Positions 26,173-33,723 are shown, counted from the first letter of the stretch. The stretch: DNA of 64,000 bases from Peristeroidobacter soli (GCF_004138485.1 NZ_RYEV01000005.1:434001-498000), one strand, 5' to 3'. The notes: generated by a model not told the origin, from the letters alone. A program made the numbers and translations.

Positions 26173-26334
26173 ATGAGGCCGCCGGGTTATTTTCTGATCA
26201 TTGCGTTGGGGCTTTCCCTGGCGGACTGCAAGGACGACCGGTCTCATCGAATCGGCGGTCAGGTGAGCGGTCTGTCAGCGACCCTCAAGAGCACGCAGCT
26301 GAGCGTGCGGTGCGCGCGTGCATTGACTAACTGA
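26173..26334 (+). pseudogene. Truncated remnant of a beta-repeat lipoprotein gene (putative)
   Basis: A 53-codon frame begins MRPPGYFLIIALGLSLADC, a lipoprotein-like leader with a poor lipobox, and continues RIGGQVSGLSATL before diverging. The IGGxVSGLSxT string matches the start of a repeat found in proteobacterial surface lipoproteins (usually VGGTVSGLSGTxLVLQNN), and the end ARALTN resembles the repeat's ATALTN. The middle is missing, so this looks like a decayed, internally deleted copy. It overlaps the end of the convergent DUF1398 gene by 8 bp. Confidence 0.4.
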
Positions 26335-26761
26335 CGATCTCGACGGCGGGATACCGCTCCACGTACTCCTCATCTCCGCAGCCGTAGTAGGTGACGGTCC
26401 GCTCGTTGAGATCCACTTCCCAGCCGATCACGCCGGCCCGCCAGGCCGAAGCGAGAAACTCCGGAAAGTCGGCGTCGCCCGACTGATCGCGACGAATCGC
26501 TGCGATCAGCGCGTCCTGATCGAAGCGCGGCACGTCGGCGGCGCCGCTGATCAGCGATGTGCCTTGAATCACCACGGGACCCTCGAGCGTGTCGTAACGA
26601 CTCTCGCAAGAGGGCAGCGACCAGGTGCTTTTTGAAACCCCTGCGGATCGAAGCGTCTCGGCGAGATAGGGGAAGCCGCCGACCTTCGGACGGATCGCCA
26701 TGGCGCGCTGCTGAGCGGCCTGCAGATTCGCGACTGCCTTGCTGATGTCGGTCATGGTCAT
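26327..26761 (-). CDS. DUF1398 family protein
   Basis: This 144-residue cytoplasmic protein of unknown function matches DUF1398 (YbcV-like) by its size and the conserved C-terminal half FPEFLASAWRAGVIGWEVDLNERTVTYYGCGDEEYVERYPAV. It is co-transcribed with the MarR regulator: the start overlaps the MarR stop by 4 bp (ATGA). It is therefore a likely target of that regulator, although its activity is unknown. Confidence 0.85.
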   Translation of the reverse strand: MTMTDISKAVANLQAAQQRAMAIRPKVGGFPYLAETLRSAGVSKSTWSLPSCESRYDTLEGPVVIQGTSLISGAADVPRFDQDALIAAIRRDQSGDADFPEFLASAWRAGVIGWEVDLNERTVTYYGCGDEEYVERYPAVEIVS

Positions 26762-27237
26762 TCCACCGGGGTCTGAGTGATGTGATGCGCGTCGGCCAGC
26801 TTTCGCAGCAGGCCGCGCAACGTGGCTTGCTCGCTCTTCGTCAACGCGTTGAAGAAACGTTCATCGTTGCCGTCCGCGATCGCGGTCAGCTGCGGGAGGA
26901 GGCGACGACCCGCGGCCGTCAGCGACAGAAATTGCACGCGGCTGTCCTGATCGCTGGTGGTACGCGCGATCCAGTTCTTGGCGTCGAGTTTGTCGAGCAC
27001 TTTGGAAACGGCGCCGCGCGTCATGCCCATTGAATCCGCGAGTCGTGCGGGTGTCGGGTCCGGCGTGTTGCCGATCTGATTCAGCGCCACCCACTCAGCG
27101 ACCGAGATCTGCCGTTCCTGCAGCGCGCGGGCGAATGAACCGGACACCTGGTTGGACACCATGCGCAGCCAGTAACCGATGTGCGATTCGAGCGGGTTGG
27201 CCACGCGTGAATTCCAAAAGGTGTCGTTGGAAACCAT
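26758..27237 (-). CDS. MarR family transcriptional regulator
   Basis: The 159-residue winged-helix regulator has the MarR layout: an N-terminal dimerisation helix (SHIGYWLRMVSNQVSGSF), the recognition region (PARLADSMGMTRGAVSKVLDKLDAKNWIARTTSDQDSRVQFLSLTAAGRRL) with the D-x-R wing, and a C-terminal helix. The start at 27237 is chosen because homology begins with MVSNDTFWN; the frame extends upstream but without family similarity. The start codon lies inside a 17-bp palindrome, suggesting autorepression, and the gene is divergent from the AlkB-like gene. Confidence 0.9.
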   Translation of the reverse strand: MVSNDTFWNSRVANPLESHIGYWLRMVSNQVSGSFARALQERQISVAEWVALNQIGNTPDPTPARLADSMGMTRGAVSKVLDKLDAKNWIARTTSDQDSRVQFLSLTAAGRRLLPQLTAIADGNDERFFNALTKSEQATLRGLLRKLADAHHITQTPVE

Positions 27238-27256
27238 TATGGTTTCTAGGGAAACC
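27230..27256. promoter_or_regulatory. Probable MarR operator over the marR start codon
   Basis: GAAACCA-TTA-TGGTTTC (27230-27246) is a perfect palindrome with 7-bp arms, the size typical of MarR dimer sites. A third half-site GAAACC follows at 27251-27256. The palindrome covers the ATG of the MarR gene, so binding would block its transcription, and it lies 60-80 bp from the divergent AlkB-like gene. The operator role is inferred from position and symmetry. Confidence 0.6.
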
Positions 27257-27312
27257 TTCGTCAAGAACCGGGCTGGCCGACACCGCCAGGCTTGAGTTAA
27301 GGTTCGGTTCCG

Positions 27313-27927
27313 ATGACTCAAGATCTGTTCGCAACCGGCGGCCTGGATCGGCTCGACATTGCCGACGCCGAAGTCTATTACGCGCCGCGCGTGGCGCTGG
27401 GCGCGGAACCCGATCTCATCCTGAAACAGCTCATCGAGCAAATCCCCTGGCGCAGTGAGGTCATCAATCTGTGGGGCAAGGAGTATCAGCAACCACGCCT
27501 GACTGCGTGGTTCGGAGATGCGGACGCCCGTTATACATACTCGGGGCTGTCGCTCCAGCCACTGCCGTGGACCGATTTATTGTCGACGCTGCGAAGTCGA
27601 GTCGAGGCGTTGTCGGAAGCTGCCTTCAATAGCGTGCTGCTGAACTACTACCGGGACCACCGCGACAGCATGGGCATGCACAGTGACGATGAGCCGGAGC
27701 TGGGAAGAAATCCGGTGATTGGGTCGCTGAGCTTCGGTGAGCAACGGACGTTCGTGCTGAAACATAAATTCAAGAAACAGCTGCAGCCGGTTCACCTGGA
27801 GCTGGAGTCGGGCAGCTTGCTGCTGATGAAAGGCGCGACTCAGCATCACTGGAAGCACGGGATCAACAAGCTTGCTCGGCCGTGCGGGCCTCGGGTGAAT
27901 CTGACGTTTCGGCGGATCCTGGCGTAA
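27313..27927 (+). CDS. AlkB-like 2-oxoglutarate/Fe(II) dioxygenase
   Basis: The 204-residue enzyme probably removes alkyl lesions from DNA or RNA by oxidative demethylation. It has the Fe(II) ligands His123-x-Asp125 (MHSDDE) and His182 (WKHGI) and the 2-oxoglutarate-binding RxNxTFR motif (RVNLTFR) at the end. LNYYRDHRDSMGMHSDDE and the ESGSLLLMKG segment resemble the ALKBH2/3-like bacterial group more than E. coli AlkB. It is divergent from the MarR gene. Its last 65 bp overlap, tail to tail, the end of the large membrane protein gene on the other strand. Confidence 0.92.
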   Translation: MTQDLFATGGLDRLDIADAEVYYAPRVALGAEPDLILKQLIEQIPWRSEVINLWGKEYQQPRLTAWFGDADARYTYSGLSLQPLPWTDLLSTLRSRVEALSEAAFNSVLLNYYRDHRDSMGMHSDDEPELGRNPVIGSLSFGEQRTFVLKHKFKKQLQPVHLELESGSLLLMKGATQHHWKHGINKLARPCGPRVNLTFRRILA

Positions 27928-30538
27928 CCGTCGGCCCGGAGCGCGTTCGCACGAAGGTCACGCGCACGCGTTCGGAACGCAGCATATAAGCGGTCCAGAT
28001 GAGGGTTCCGATCAGTTCCAGAGCCACGAACAGGCCGATCACTTTTGGCGCGGCTGCGCTCATCCCGACGGCGGACAGCGATAGCCGGTTCAGGACGCTC
28101 CATAGCAGCTCGATCCAGATCAGGCCGAGGTAGCCGGGCGCAAAGCCGCGTCGTTTCGTGAACAGCAGATAGAGCAGGAAGATTGTGATCAGCTGGAGCG
28201 CGACTCCCAGCATCAGAACGAAGAACACGCCGATCTTGCCCCAATGCGCGACCACCGCATCCTGGCCGCTGCCAAGTGCTGCCCACAGGGTGGCGTCGAA
28301 ATAGCTGCGCCAAGAATAGAGCACGCGCGCCAGCGAGATCACTGACGCGAACAGTCCGAGGGTGGGAAGCACCAGCCATCCGCCGACGCCTTCCAGAACA
28401 GGGGCGTGTGGGCTGGTCGCCGGCTTCGGATAGCGAGGATCCTGGTAGCGCCACAGCCAGCGCATGATCAGTCCGCCGCCCACGATTCCACCGATGAGCG
28501 CGAACGTCATCGCAAAGCTGAGCTCGAAAGGCTCGGGTGCTGCCGCGGCCGCGGTCGAATAGCTGAGGGAATAAGAGGCGTCGTGACGTACGGCCTCCAG
28601 TTTGCGGCCGTGCTCGGCGACTTCGGCGGCGGGAATGTCGTTCAGCTGTGTCTTGAACTCGTACTCCGCGGTGACGGTGTTGTGCTGATAGCGGACCGCC
28701 GAGCGATACGTGAACGCCTTGGTCGCGATGCTGTTGTGGCTGTCTTCGATCGGCCAGGGCTCGGGCAGCAGGACCACCGCCTTGTAGCGGACGTTAGTCG
28801 GGTGGTCGAGCTGCAGCGGCGACGTGCGCACCACGGTCTTGGGCGCGCGTGCTGCCAGCCAAATGGCGTTCGGATTGATCTCGAAGTAATGGTCCTCGCC
28901 GTCCTCGTCGTCTGCGACGAACGCCGGATCCAGCAGGTATTTCTCGATCACCACGACCTGGTTGGCTTCGCGATCGTCGACGACCACGAACGGCTCGGCG
29001 ACGTCGACGTTGGGATAGTCGTCCTTGTAGAAGTTCAAGTACTGACGGGTGACTTCATCCTTGCTGGTCCTGGCGAGCCAGCCACGCATGCGATCCGCTT
29101 CAGCGCCCAGATAGGTCGTCTCGACTCGCATCGATGCCTTGGCGAACACGCCGGCCTTGAGATCGAAGCGCTCGACGATGCTCTCGTTCGGCGTGTTCAA
29201 GATCGGCTCGGGAATGGTTTCGAACGTGCCCGAGTCGTCGACGACCAGGGCCGCGCCGAAATGCGCCTGCTGCAGGTTGTACAGCCCGCCGCCCTGCAAG
29301 GTGCGCGTCGAATCGAGCCAGTACACTTTGCCCTCGTGCTGGACGCGCACGATCATGTGATCGAACGCGGCGGCGGAGGGCAGCAGCAGGTCCGGGGTTG
29401 CTTGTCTGCGATAGGTGTTGACCAGCGCGGGCCGCGCCTCGATCCCCAAGGCCTGCAGCAGCGTCACCAGCAGATATGACTTTTCCTTGCAGTCGCCGAA
29501 GCGGCGCTTCAGCACGACGTCCGGCGGCTGCGGCTTGTAACCGCCGGCGCCGATCTCGATACCGGTGTAACGGATCTCGTCCTGTACGAAGCGGAGCGCG
29601 GCGACGATCAGCTGCTCCTTCTTCTCGCCGGATGTCTGTAGCTGCGCGATGAGCGATTTCAACTCGGCAGACAGTCGCGCTTTCGGATAGAGGCGCGTGG
29701 CCCAACGGGCGATCTCCTGCCAGCTGCGAGCTTCGCTCAAATAAATGTACGGATAGTGGACGTACCAGCCGGGCCGGTCGTCTTCCCGGGGCAAGGCGGC
29801 GAGGTCGTGCCATTCCCACACGAGTTCGCGCCACGTTTCAGCGACGCGGCTGGTTGGCTGATCCGCCGGGTTGGAGGTCTTGATCGCCAGCGCTCTGGCG
29901 TCGGGGTAGATGACGCGCAAATGTGAGTAGCGTACCGGCGTCAACCATTGCGTGGTGAAGGTCTCCGAGAAGGGCGTGTCCAGACCGTCCGCTCCGGTCA
30001 CCAGCGTGTAGCTGTAGTCGACGATGTCTCCAACGCGGACGTCCTCGAGCACGATGCTGGCGGTCAGCTCGCCGTCGATGATTCCCCGCTCCAGGTCCCG
30101 CTCACGACGCAGCGTCGAAATGCGAGCCCGCGACAGCTGATCGATGCTCTGGCCGCCGCGCCGGAGCGCGAGGCTGTGCAGGACGATCCGTTGGGTCGCC
30201 GGGCTATAGTCGATCTGCACATGAGATTCGTCGTCCACGGCAGCCTGATTGCCGAGGTGCATGACGAAGTGCGAATAAAGCGAGGAAGTTTGGTCTTCGA
30301 CGCGCAGCTGACGGTCGATCAACAGATAGTCGAGCTGGGTGTTCTTGAGGTCGACCGCCGCGGCATCGATTTTCCTCACCCAGCCTGGAGGCGCCGCCAC
30401 GGGTGGCTTTTCGGCCAGCACCGTCTCATCGTCCGCCCAGGCCCGTCCACCAGCCAGAACAGCCCACACCATGCCTGCACACAGCAGGAGCAGGCGAACG
30501 ATTCGTCCAGCCGACCGCGAGGAAACTCCGTCTCTCAT
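27863..30538 (-). CDS. DUF3857-transglutaminase-DUF2569 membrane protein
   Basis: The 891-residue protein starts at 30538 with a signal peptide (RIVRLLLLCAGMVWAVLAGGRAWA). A DUF3857 domain follows (about 40-220), then a transglutaminase-like core (about 285-400) with the catalytic Cys350 in RFGDCKEKSYLL, a beta-rich region, and a C-terminal four-helix DUF2569 module beginning GVGGWLVLPTLGLF and ending AYMLRSERVRVTFVR. DUF3857-transglutaminase proteins are usually soluble periplasmic proteins of unknown substrate; a DUF2569 membrane anchor at the C-terminus is notable. An in-frame start at 30619 lies before the signal peptide and is unlikely. Confidence 0.85.
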   Translation of the reverse strand: MRDGVSSRSAGRIVRLLLLCAGMVWAVLAGGRAWADDETVLAEKPPVAAPPGWVRKIDAAAVDLKNTQLDYLLIDRQLRVEDQTSSLYSHFVMHLGNQAAVDDESHVQIDYSPATQRIVLHSLALRRGGQSIDQLSRARISTLRRERDLERGIIDGELTASIVLEDVRVGDIVDYSYTLVTGADGLDTPFSETFTTQWLTPVRYSHLRVIYPDARALAIKTSNPADQPTSRVAETWRELVWEWHDLAALPREDDRPGWYVHYPYIYLSEARSWQEIARWATRLYPKARLSAELKSLIAQLQTSGEKKEQLIVAALRFVQDEIRYTGIEIGAGGYKPQPPDVVLKRRFGDCKEKSYLLVTLLQALGIEARPALVNTYRRQATPDLLLPSAAAFDHMIVRVQHEGKVYWLDSTRTLQGGGLYNLQQAHFGAALVVDDSGTFETIPEPILNTPNESIVERFDLKAGVFAKASMRVETTYLGAEADRMRGWLARTSKDEVTRQYLNFYKDDYPNVDVAEPFVVVDDREANQVVVIEKYLLDPAFVADDEDGEDHYFEINPNAIWLAARAPKTVVRTSPLQLDHPTNVRYKAVVLLPEPWPIEDSHNSIATKAFTYRSAVRYQHNTVTAEYEFKTQLNDIPAAEVAEHGRKLEAVRHDASYSLSYSTAAAAAPEPFELSFAMTFALIGGIVGGGLIMRWLWRYQDPRYPKPATSPHAPVLEGVGGWLVLPTLGLFASVISLARVLYSWRSYFDATLWAALGSGQDAVVAHWGKIGVFFVLMLGVALQLITIFLLYLLFTKRRGFAPGYLGLIWIELLWSVLNRLSLSAVGMSAAAPKVIGLFVALELIGTLIWTAYMLRSERVRVTFVRTRSGPTVTPGSAETSDSPEARTAEQAC

Positions 30539-30630
30539 GAGAAAATGGCACCTGTCGCCATCCCTGGGTGGCGCGAGATCTTGTGAGGGCAAGCTGGCAC
30601 GGGACACGCGCTTTGGCAAGACTGCCTGCC

Positions 30631-30792
30631 ATGAACTCCATGACGATTCACGTCCTGCGACCGGGCTTCACTGCCGTCTATATCAATGCGCTTGCTGCCC
30701 ACATCATTCCGCGACGGGCGTTTGCCAGCAACGAGCAGGTGTGGCAATTCGTCGCGACGGTCAAAGAGCGAATGCGCGCGGCGGGCGGGTGA
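30631..30792 (+). CDS. Possible small hypothetical protein
   Basis: A 53-codon frame from ATG 30631 would encode MNSMTIHVLRPGF followed by a moderately hydrophobic stretch (AVYINALAAHIIP) and an amphipathic helix (NEQVWQFVATVKERM). The composition looks protein-like, but there is no good RBS and I recognise no family. It could be a chance frame in a GC-rich gap. Confidence 0.25.
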   Translation: MNSMTIHVLRPGFTAVYINALAAHIIPRRAFASNEQVWQFVATVKERMRAAGG

Positions 30793-30868
30793 AGCTCACT
30801 TTTCTGCAGATTGCCGAAGGGATGGCGCGGCCCGCGATCATGAATTCAGATGAGCATGCCGTGAGCGG

Positions 30869-30894
30869 GTCGGGGCGAGTGCAATAGCCCCGAC
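30869..30894. terminator. GC-rich hairpin downstream of the reductase gene
   Basis: GTCGGGGC (30869-30876) and GCCCCGAC (30887-30894) form a perfect 8-bp stem with a 10-nt loop, 15 bp beyond the stop of the minus-strand reductase gene. No T tract follows on either strand, so it would be a weak or Rho-assisted terminator at best. Confidence 0.4.
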
Positions 30895-30908
30895 ACGCTC
30901 GTCTGAAG

Positions 30909-31982
30909 TTACGCCGCGTAGTCCGTGTAGCCTTTCTCACCCGGGGTGTAAAAGGTGTTCGGGTCCGGGGCTTGCAGGGAGGCGCTGGCCTTCAGCTTCT
31001 CGACCAGGTTCGGATTGGAAATGAACGGGCGGCCGAAGGCCACCAGATCGCCACGCTGTTCCGCCAAGTCGGCATTGGCACGAGCGGCGTCGTAGCCGCC
31101 GGAAAGAATGTAGGTTCCTTTGAACGCCGCTCGGAGTTTCGCTTTCAACTCCGGGCTCACCGGCGGCGCGCCCATCGAGCTGTGATCGACGATGTGGATG
31201 TACAACAGCCCTAACGTGTTCAAGCGTTCGATGAGCGTCAAGTAGAGCTCATCGGTTTGTGCGTCCGGTGTGCTGCCGTTGAACACGCCGTACGGCGACA
31301 AGCGAATGCCCACGCGGTCCGCGCCGATCGCCTCCACGCTGGCCTTCGCTACTGCTTCAACGAAGCGGATGCGGTTCTCGACGCTGCCGCCCCAGCGATC
31401 GGTTCGCTGGTTGGACGCAACGTTCAAGAACTGTTCGAGCAAGTAGCCATTCGCGCCGTGTAACTCGACGCCATCGAAGCCGGCTTGAATCGCCAGCTTG
31501 CTGGCGGTTGCGAACTCCGTGATGGTGTCGGCGATGTCCTTTTCACTCATCACCTCCGGCACGGGGAAGGGTTGCTGACCGCTCTGATCAGTCCACATCT
31601 CGCCGGGCGTCACGATGGCTGCCGGTCCGATGACCCTCGCAGCTTCAGGCAAGTTGAGCGCGTGCGAGACGCGACCTGTGTGCATCAACTGGACGAAGAT
31701 TTTGCCGCCGGCGCCGTGAACCGCGTCTGTGACCGTTTTCCAACCGGCGACCTGCGCCTCGTTGAACAGGCCGGGAATGCGTGCGTAACCGAGGCCGTTC
31801 GGCGAGGGCGACGTCCCTTCAGTGATGATCAGGCCGGCGCCGGAGCGCTGCCGATAGTAAGTCGCCATCAATTCATTCGGCACGTTGCCAATGGCACGGT
31901 CGCGCGTCATGGGCGACATGACTACACGATTCTGCAAATGAATCTGGCCGAGCTGCGCCGGTGTGAAGAGGGGATGGGTCAT
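30909..31982 (-). CDS. Old yellow enzyme family NADH:flavin oxidoreductase (NemA-like)
   Basis: This FMN-dependent ene-reductase (357 residues) reduces activated C=C bonds or nitro/ester electrophiles with NAD(P)H. It shows the OYE layout: LQNRVVMSPMTRDRA near the N-terminus, the QLMHTGRVSH strand, the substrate-binding HGANGYLLEQFLN followed by NQRTDRWGGSVENR, and LSGGYDAARAN / FGRPFISNP for FMN phosphate. The length and the C-terminal PGEKGYTDY are close to N-ethylmaleimide reductase. ATG 31982 is chosen because a GGA-type RBS precedes it; ATG 31988 is an alternative. Confidence 0.92.
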   Translation of the reverse strand: MTHPLFTPAQLGQIHLQNRVVMSPMTRDRAIGNVPNELMATYYRQRSGAGLIITEGTSPSPNGLGYARIPGLFNEAQVAGWKTVTDAVHGAGGKIFVQLMHTGRVSHALNLPEAARVIGPAAIVTPGEMWTDQSGQQPFPVPEVMSEKDIADTITEFATASKLAIQAGFDGVELHGANGYLLEQFLNVASNQRTDRWGGSVENRIRFVEAVAKASVEAIGADRVGIRLSPYGVFNGSTPDAQTDELYLTLIERLNTLGLLYIHIVDHSSMGAPPVSPELKAKLRAAFKGTYILSGGYDAARANADLAEQRGDLVAFGRPFISNPNLVEKLKASASLQAPDPNTFYTPGEKGYTDYAA

Positions 31983-32385
31983 GGGCATTCCGTTGTCGTT
32001 GTCGCCACGATATGGGGTTCGCAAAGACGATAGCAGCTGGTCGGATTGGGAAAGCCGGGGGCGCGGGAATAACTTTCATGCCTGGAGCGATGGGAATCCT
32101 CCACGTGCGCGTTGTAGGGCAGGTGGGGTGCTTCGCGTCTTGCGGCCCGCGTTGAGTGGTCGCCGTTCTCGTCTTCTAGGATGCAAACCACGCTCGCGTT
32201 GCATGCGAGTCGCCGCCATTCCAACCGCTGCTGCGGTCGAACTCGGCGATGACAGAGAAGGAGGCGATAGTTGGCCGCGTTGATGTGGCCGGCGAGCTCG
32301 GTGCGAAGATCTGTGTCGTAGATGTGGCAGTCACATTGAGATTCGTGCATCTTGATCGTCGGTCGCAATTACCGGGAGCGTGGGC
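31983..32385. other. Divergent region between reductase and tspO
   Basis: This 403-bp gap lies between the divergent starts of the reductase and tspO genes and must hold both promoters. Most of it is occupied by the degraded HNH endonuclease remnant described separately. No operator palindrome or strong sigma-70 promoter was recognised. Confidence 0.5.
32080..32368 (-). pseudogene. Frameshifted remnant of a 13E12/DUF222-HNH endonuclease gene
   Basis: Read on the minus strand, this DNA encodes RRLACNASVVCILEDENGD, close to the core of DUF222/13E12 HNH proteins (xRRLACDASVVxxLEDExG). After a one-base shift it continues GRKTRSTPPALQRA, matching the next conserved block (GRKTRSIPPALxRAL), and then hits a stop before the HNH motif. 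Upstream the TELAGHINAANYR region is also out of register with the family. Order and spacing of the two blocks fit the family, so this is a decayed copy lacking its N-terminus and HNH nuclease end. These genes are often multicopy and associated with introns or mobile DNA. Confidence 0.65.
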
Positions 32386-32883
32386 ATGGCACTGTCGAAA
32401 CAAGCACAAGCGGGTGGGTTCATCGCCTGGCTCACCATTTGTTTTATCGCAGCTGCGATCGGTGCGGTGGCCTCCGTGCAGGCAGGTACTTTCTACCTAT
32501 CGCTCTCGCGGCCTACGTGGGCGCCGCCGGCGTCTGTGTTCGGTCCCGTGTGGACGGTGCTCTACGCGCTGATGGCGGTTGCGTCTTGGCTTGTTTGGCG
32601 CGAGAGAGGATACGGTTATGCGCGCGCGGCGCTGAACCTGTTCCTGGCGCAACTCGCGCTTAATGCGCTGTGGAGCTGGCTCTTCTTTGCGTGGCATCTC
32701 GGCGGAGCTGCGTTCGTTGACATCCTCCTGTTGTGGGCGCTGCTCGTCGCGACACTGGTTTCGTTCTGGCGCATTCGACCACTCGCCGGAGCGCTGCTCA
32801 TTCCTTATTTGCTGTGGGTGAGCTTTGCGGCTGGGCTCAACTACACCGTGTGGAAGATGAATCCGAGTGTCTTGGGTGGATGA
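32386..32883 (+). CDS. tspO: TspO/MBR family membrane protein
   Basis: TspO is a five-helix outer- or inner-membrane tryptophan-rich sensor that binds porphyrins and cholesterol-like ligands. The 165-residue protein shows the family pattern: WYxxLxxPxWxPP equivalent (FYLSLSRPTWAPPASVFGPVWTVLYALMAVASW), NALWSWLFFAWH and the final YLLWVSFAAGLNYTVWKMN. GGGAG lies 7 nt before ATG 32386, which is preferred over GTG 32380. It is divergent from the reductase gene and followed after 33 bp by the TfoX-domain gene. Confidence 0.93.
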   Translation: MALSKQAQAGGFIAWLTICFIAAAIGAVASVQAGTFYLSLSRPTWAPPASVFGPVWTVLYALMAVASWLVWRERGYGYARAALNLFLAQLALNALWSWLFFAWHLGGAAFVDILLLWALLVATLVSFWRIRPLAGALLIPYLLWVSFAAGLNYTVWKMNPSVLGG

Positions 32884-32910
32884 ATTTAACAGTGCGCACT
32901 CCAGCTGGAG
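32882..32910 (+). repeat. Dispersed repeat copy 1 (with CTCCAGCTGGAG palindrome)
   Basis: This 29-bp sequence directly follows the tspO stop codon and ends just at the RBS of the TfoX-domain gene. It matches 26 of 29 bases of a second copy at 33678-33706, and a GGTGG precedes both. It starts GAATTTAACA and ends in the 12-bp palindrome CTCCAGCTGGAG. Confidence 0.65.
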
Positions 32911-32916
32911 GATCGT

Positions 32917-33312
32917 GTGGCGTTCGATGAAGGGTTGGCGGAAAGAATTCGCGACGTGTTAGTCAGGACGCCGCGCATCAGCGAGCGACGTATGTTCGGC
33001 GGCATCGCGTTTCTCGCTGATGGGCATATGTTTGTTGGCGTCATCGGCGATCTGCTGATGGCGCGCGTCGGCCCTGAGAACTACGCCGCGGCACTGGCGC
33101 GGAAGCACGTGCGTGAGATGGACTTCACGGGGAAGCCGATGAAGGGATATGTATATGTTGATGCGGCGGGGATCGCGGATGATGACGAGCTTGAGGAGTG
33201 GGTGATGCGGTGTCGGGCGTTTGTGAAGACGTTGCCGGCGAAGCATGAGGGTGAGGTGGTGCCGAAGGCTTCGCGGAACAAGAAGGCCAAGAGCCCAAGC
33301 AAATCGCGATGA
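32917..33312 (+). CDS. TfoX N-terminal domain protein
   Basis: This 131-residue protein holds a TfoX_N domain alone: RTPRISERRMFGGIAFLADGHMFVGVIGDLLMARVG and the closing DDELEEWVMRCRAFVKTLP. TfoX/Sxy regulates competence in Haemophilus and Vibrio, but single-domain proteins of this type are widespread and uncharacterised. The C-terminus is a Lys/Ser-rich tail (SRNKKAKSPSKSR) that could bind nucleic acid. It starts at GTG 32917 with GGAGGA a few nt upstream. Confidence 0.88.
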   Translation: MAFDEGLAERIRDVLVRTPRISERRMFGGIAFLADGHMFVGVIGDLLMARVGPENYAAALARKHVREMDFTGKPMKGYVYVDAAGIADDDELEEWVMRCRAFVKTLPAKHEGEVVPKASRNKKAKSPSKSR

Positions 33313-33526
33313 CTGCGGATATGGCTAAGGCGGGCTGGTTGGTTCCCCGGTCTGTGATCCATGGATGGTTGCCGCGGGACTCTGCGTGCGTGTTGCCGCG
33401 CAACTGATGCGGCTTTCCCGATACAGGTTCCCTGTGAGTTGATCGTTTTCTTCTGGACAGACAGACGTCGCGGAGTAATATGACGACCGGGCCTAGCCCA
33501 CGAGGTCTTCGTATGAGGGCCGCCTC

Positions 33527-33553
33527 AAAGGCTCAGACATTGTCTGGGCCTTT
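33527..33553 (+). terminator. Intrinsic terminator-like hairpin
   Basis: AAAGGCTCAGAC (33527-33538) pairs with GTCTGGGCCTTT (33542-33553) through 12 bp including one G-T pair, with a 3-nt loop, followed by GTTGTTTCT. It reads as a plus-strand terminator. It is 215 bp beyond the TfoX-domain gene, so it ends either that transcript or a short unannotated RNA. Confidence 0.6.
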
Positions 33554-33677
33554 GTTGTTTCTAACGTCCGCGTCGATGACGGTGGACGAGTTCAAAGCAG
33601 CTGTCTTTCGGCCCACCTACGACCTCACCGATGACGCCAAGTGGTCTCTCGAAGAGGGCATCACCCGCGCTGGTGGG

Positions 33678-33706
33678 GAATTTAACATTCGGCACTCCAG
33701 CTGGAG
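33678..33706 (+). repeat. Dispersed repeat copy 2 (inside an 18-bp palindrome)
   Basis: This second copy of the 29-bp repeat begins GAATTTAACATTCGG. Here the CTCCAGCTGGAG core is extended into a perfect 18-bp palindrome at 33692-33709 (GCACTCCAGCTGGAGTGC). It lies 18 bp from the end of the minus-strand YecA-like gene. Confidence 0.65.
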
Positions 33707-33723
33707 TGCGGACGGCGATGCGA

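Larger units (their letters stand above)
30539..30908. other. Intergenic stretch: small ORF and a hairpin
   Basis: This 370-bp gap separates the start of the DUF3857 gene from the end of the reductase gene. It contains one possible small plus-strand ORF (30631-30792) and a GC-rich hairpin (30869-30894). Several overlapping short frames on both strands show no recognisable similarity. The promoter of the DUF3857 gene should lie near 30540-30620, but no convincing -35/-10 pair was identified. Confidence 0.4.
33313..33723. other. Intergenic stretch with terminator and second repeat copy
   Basis: This gap after the TfoX-domain gene holds an intrinsic-terminator-like hairpin (33527-33553) and the second copy of the dispersed repeat (33678-33706). 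A plus-strand frame from ATG 33576 (MTVDEFKAAVFRPTYDLTDDAK) looks protein-like but has no RBS, runs through the repeat and then antisense to the YecA-like gene. It may be the remnant of a displaced gene and is not called as a CDS. Confidence 0.4.
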
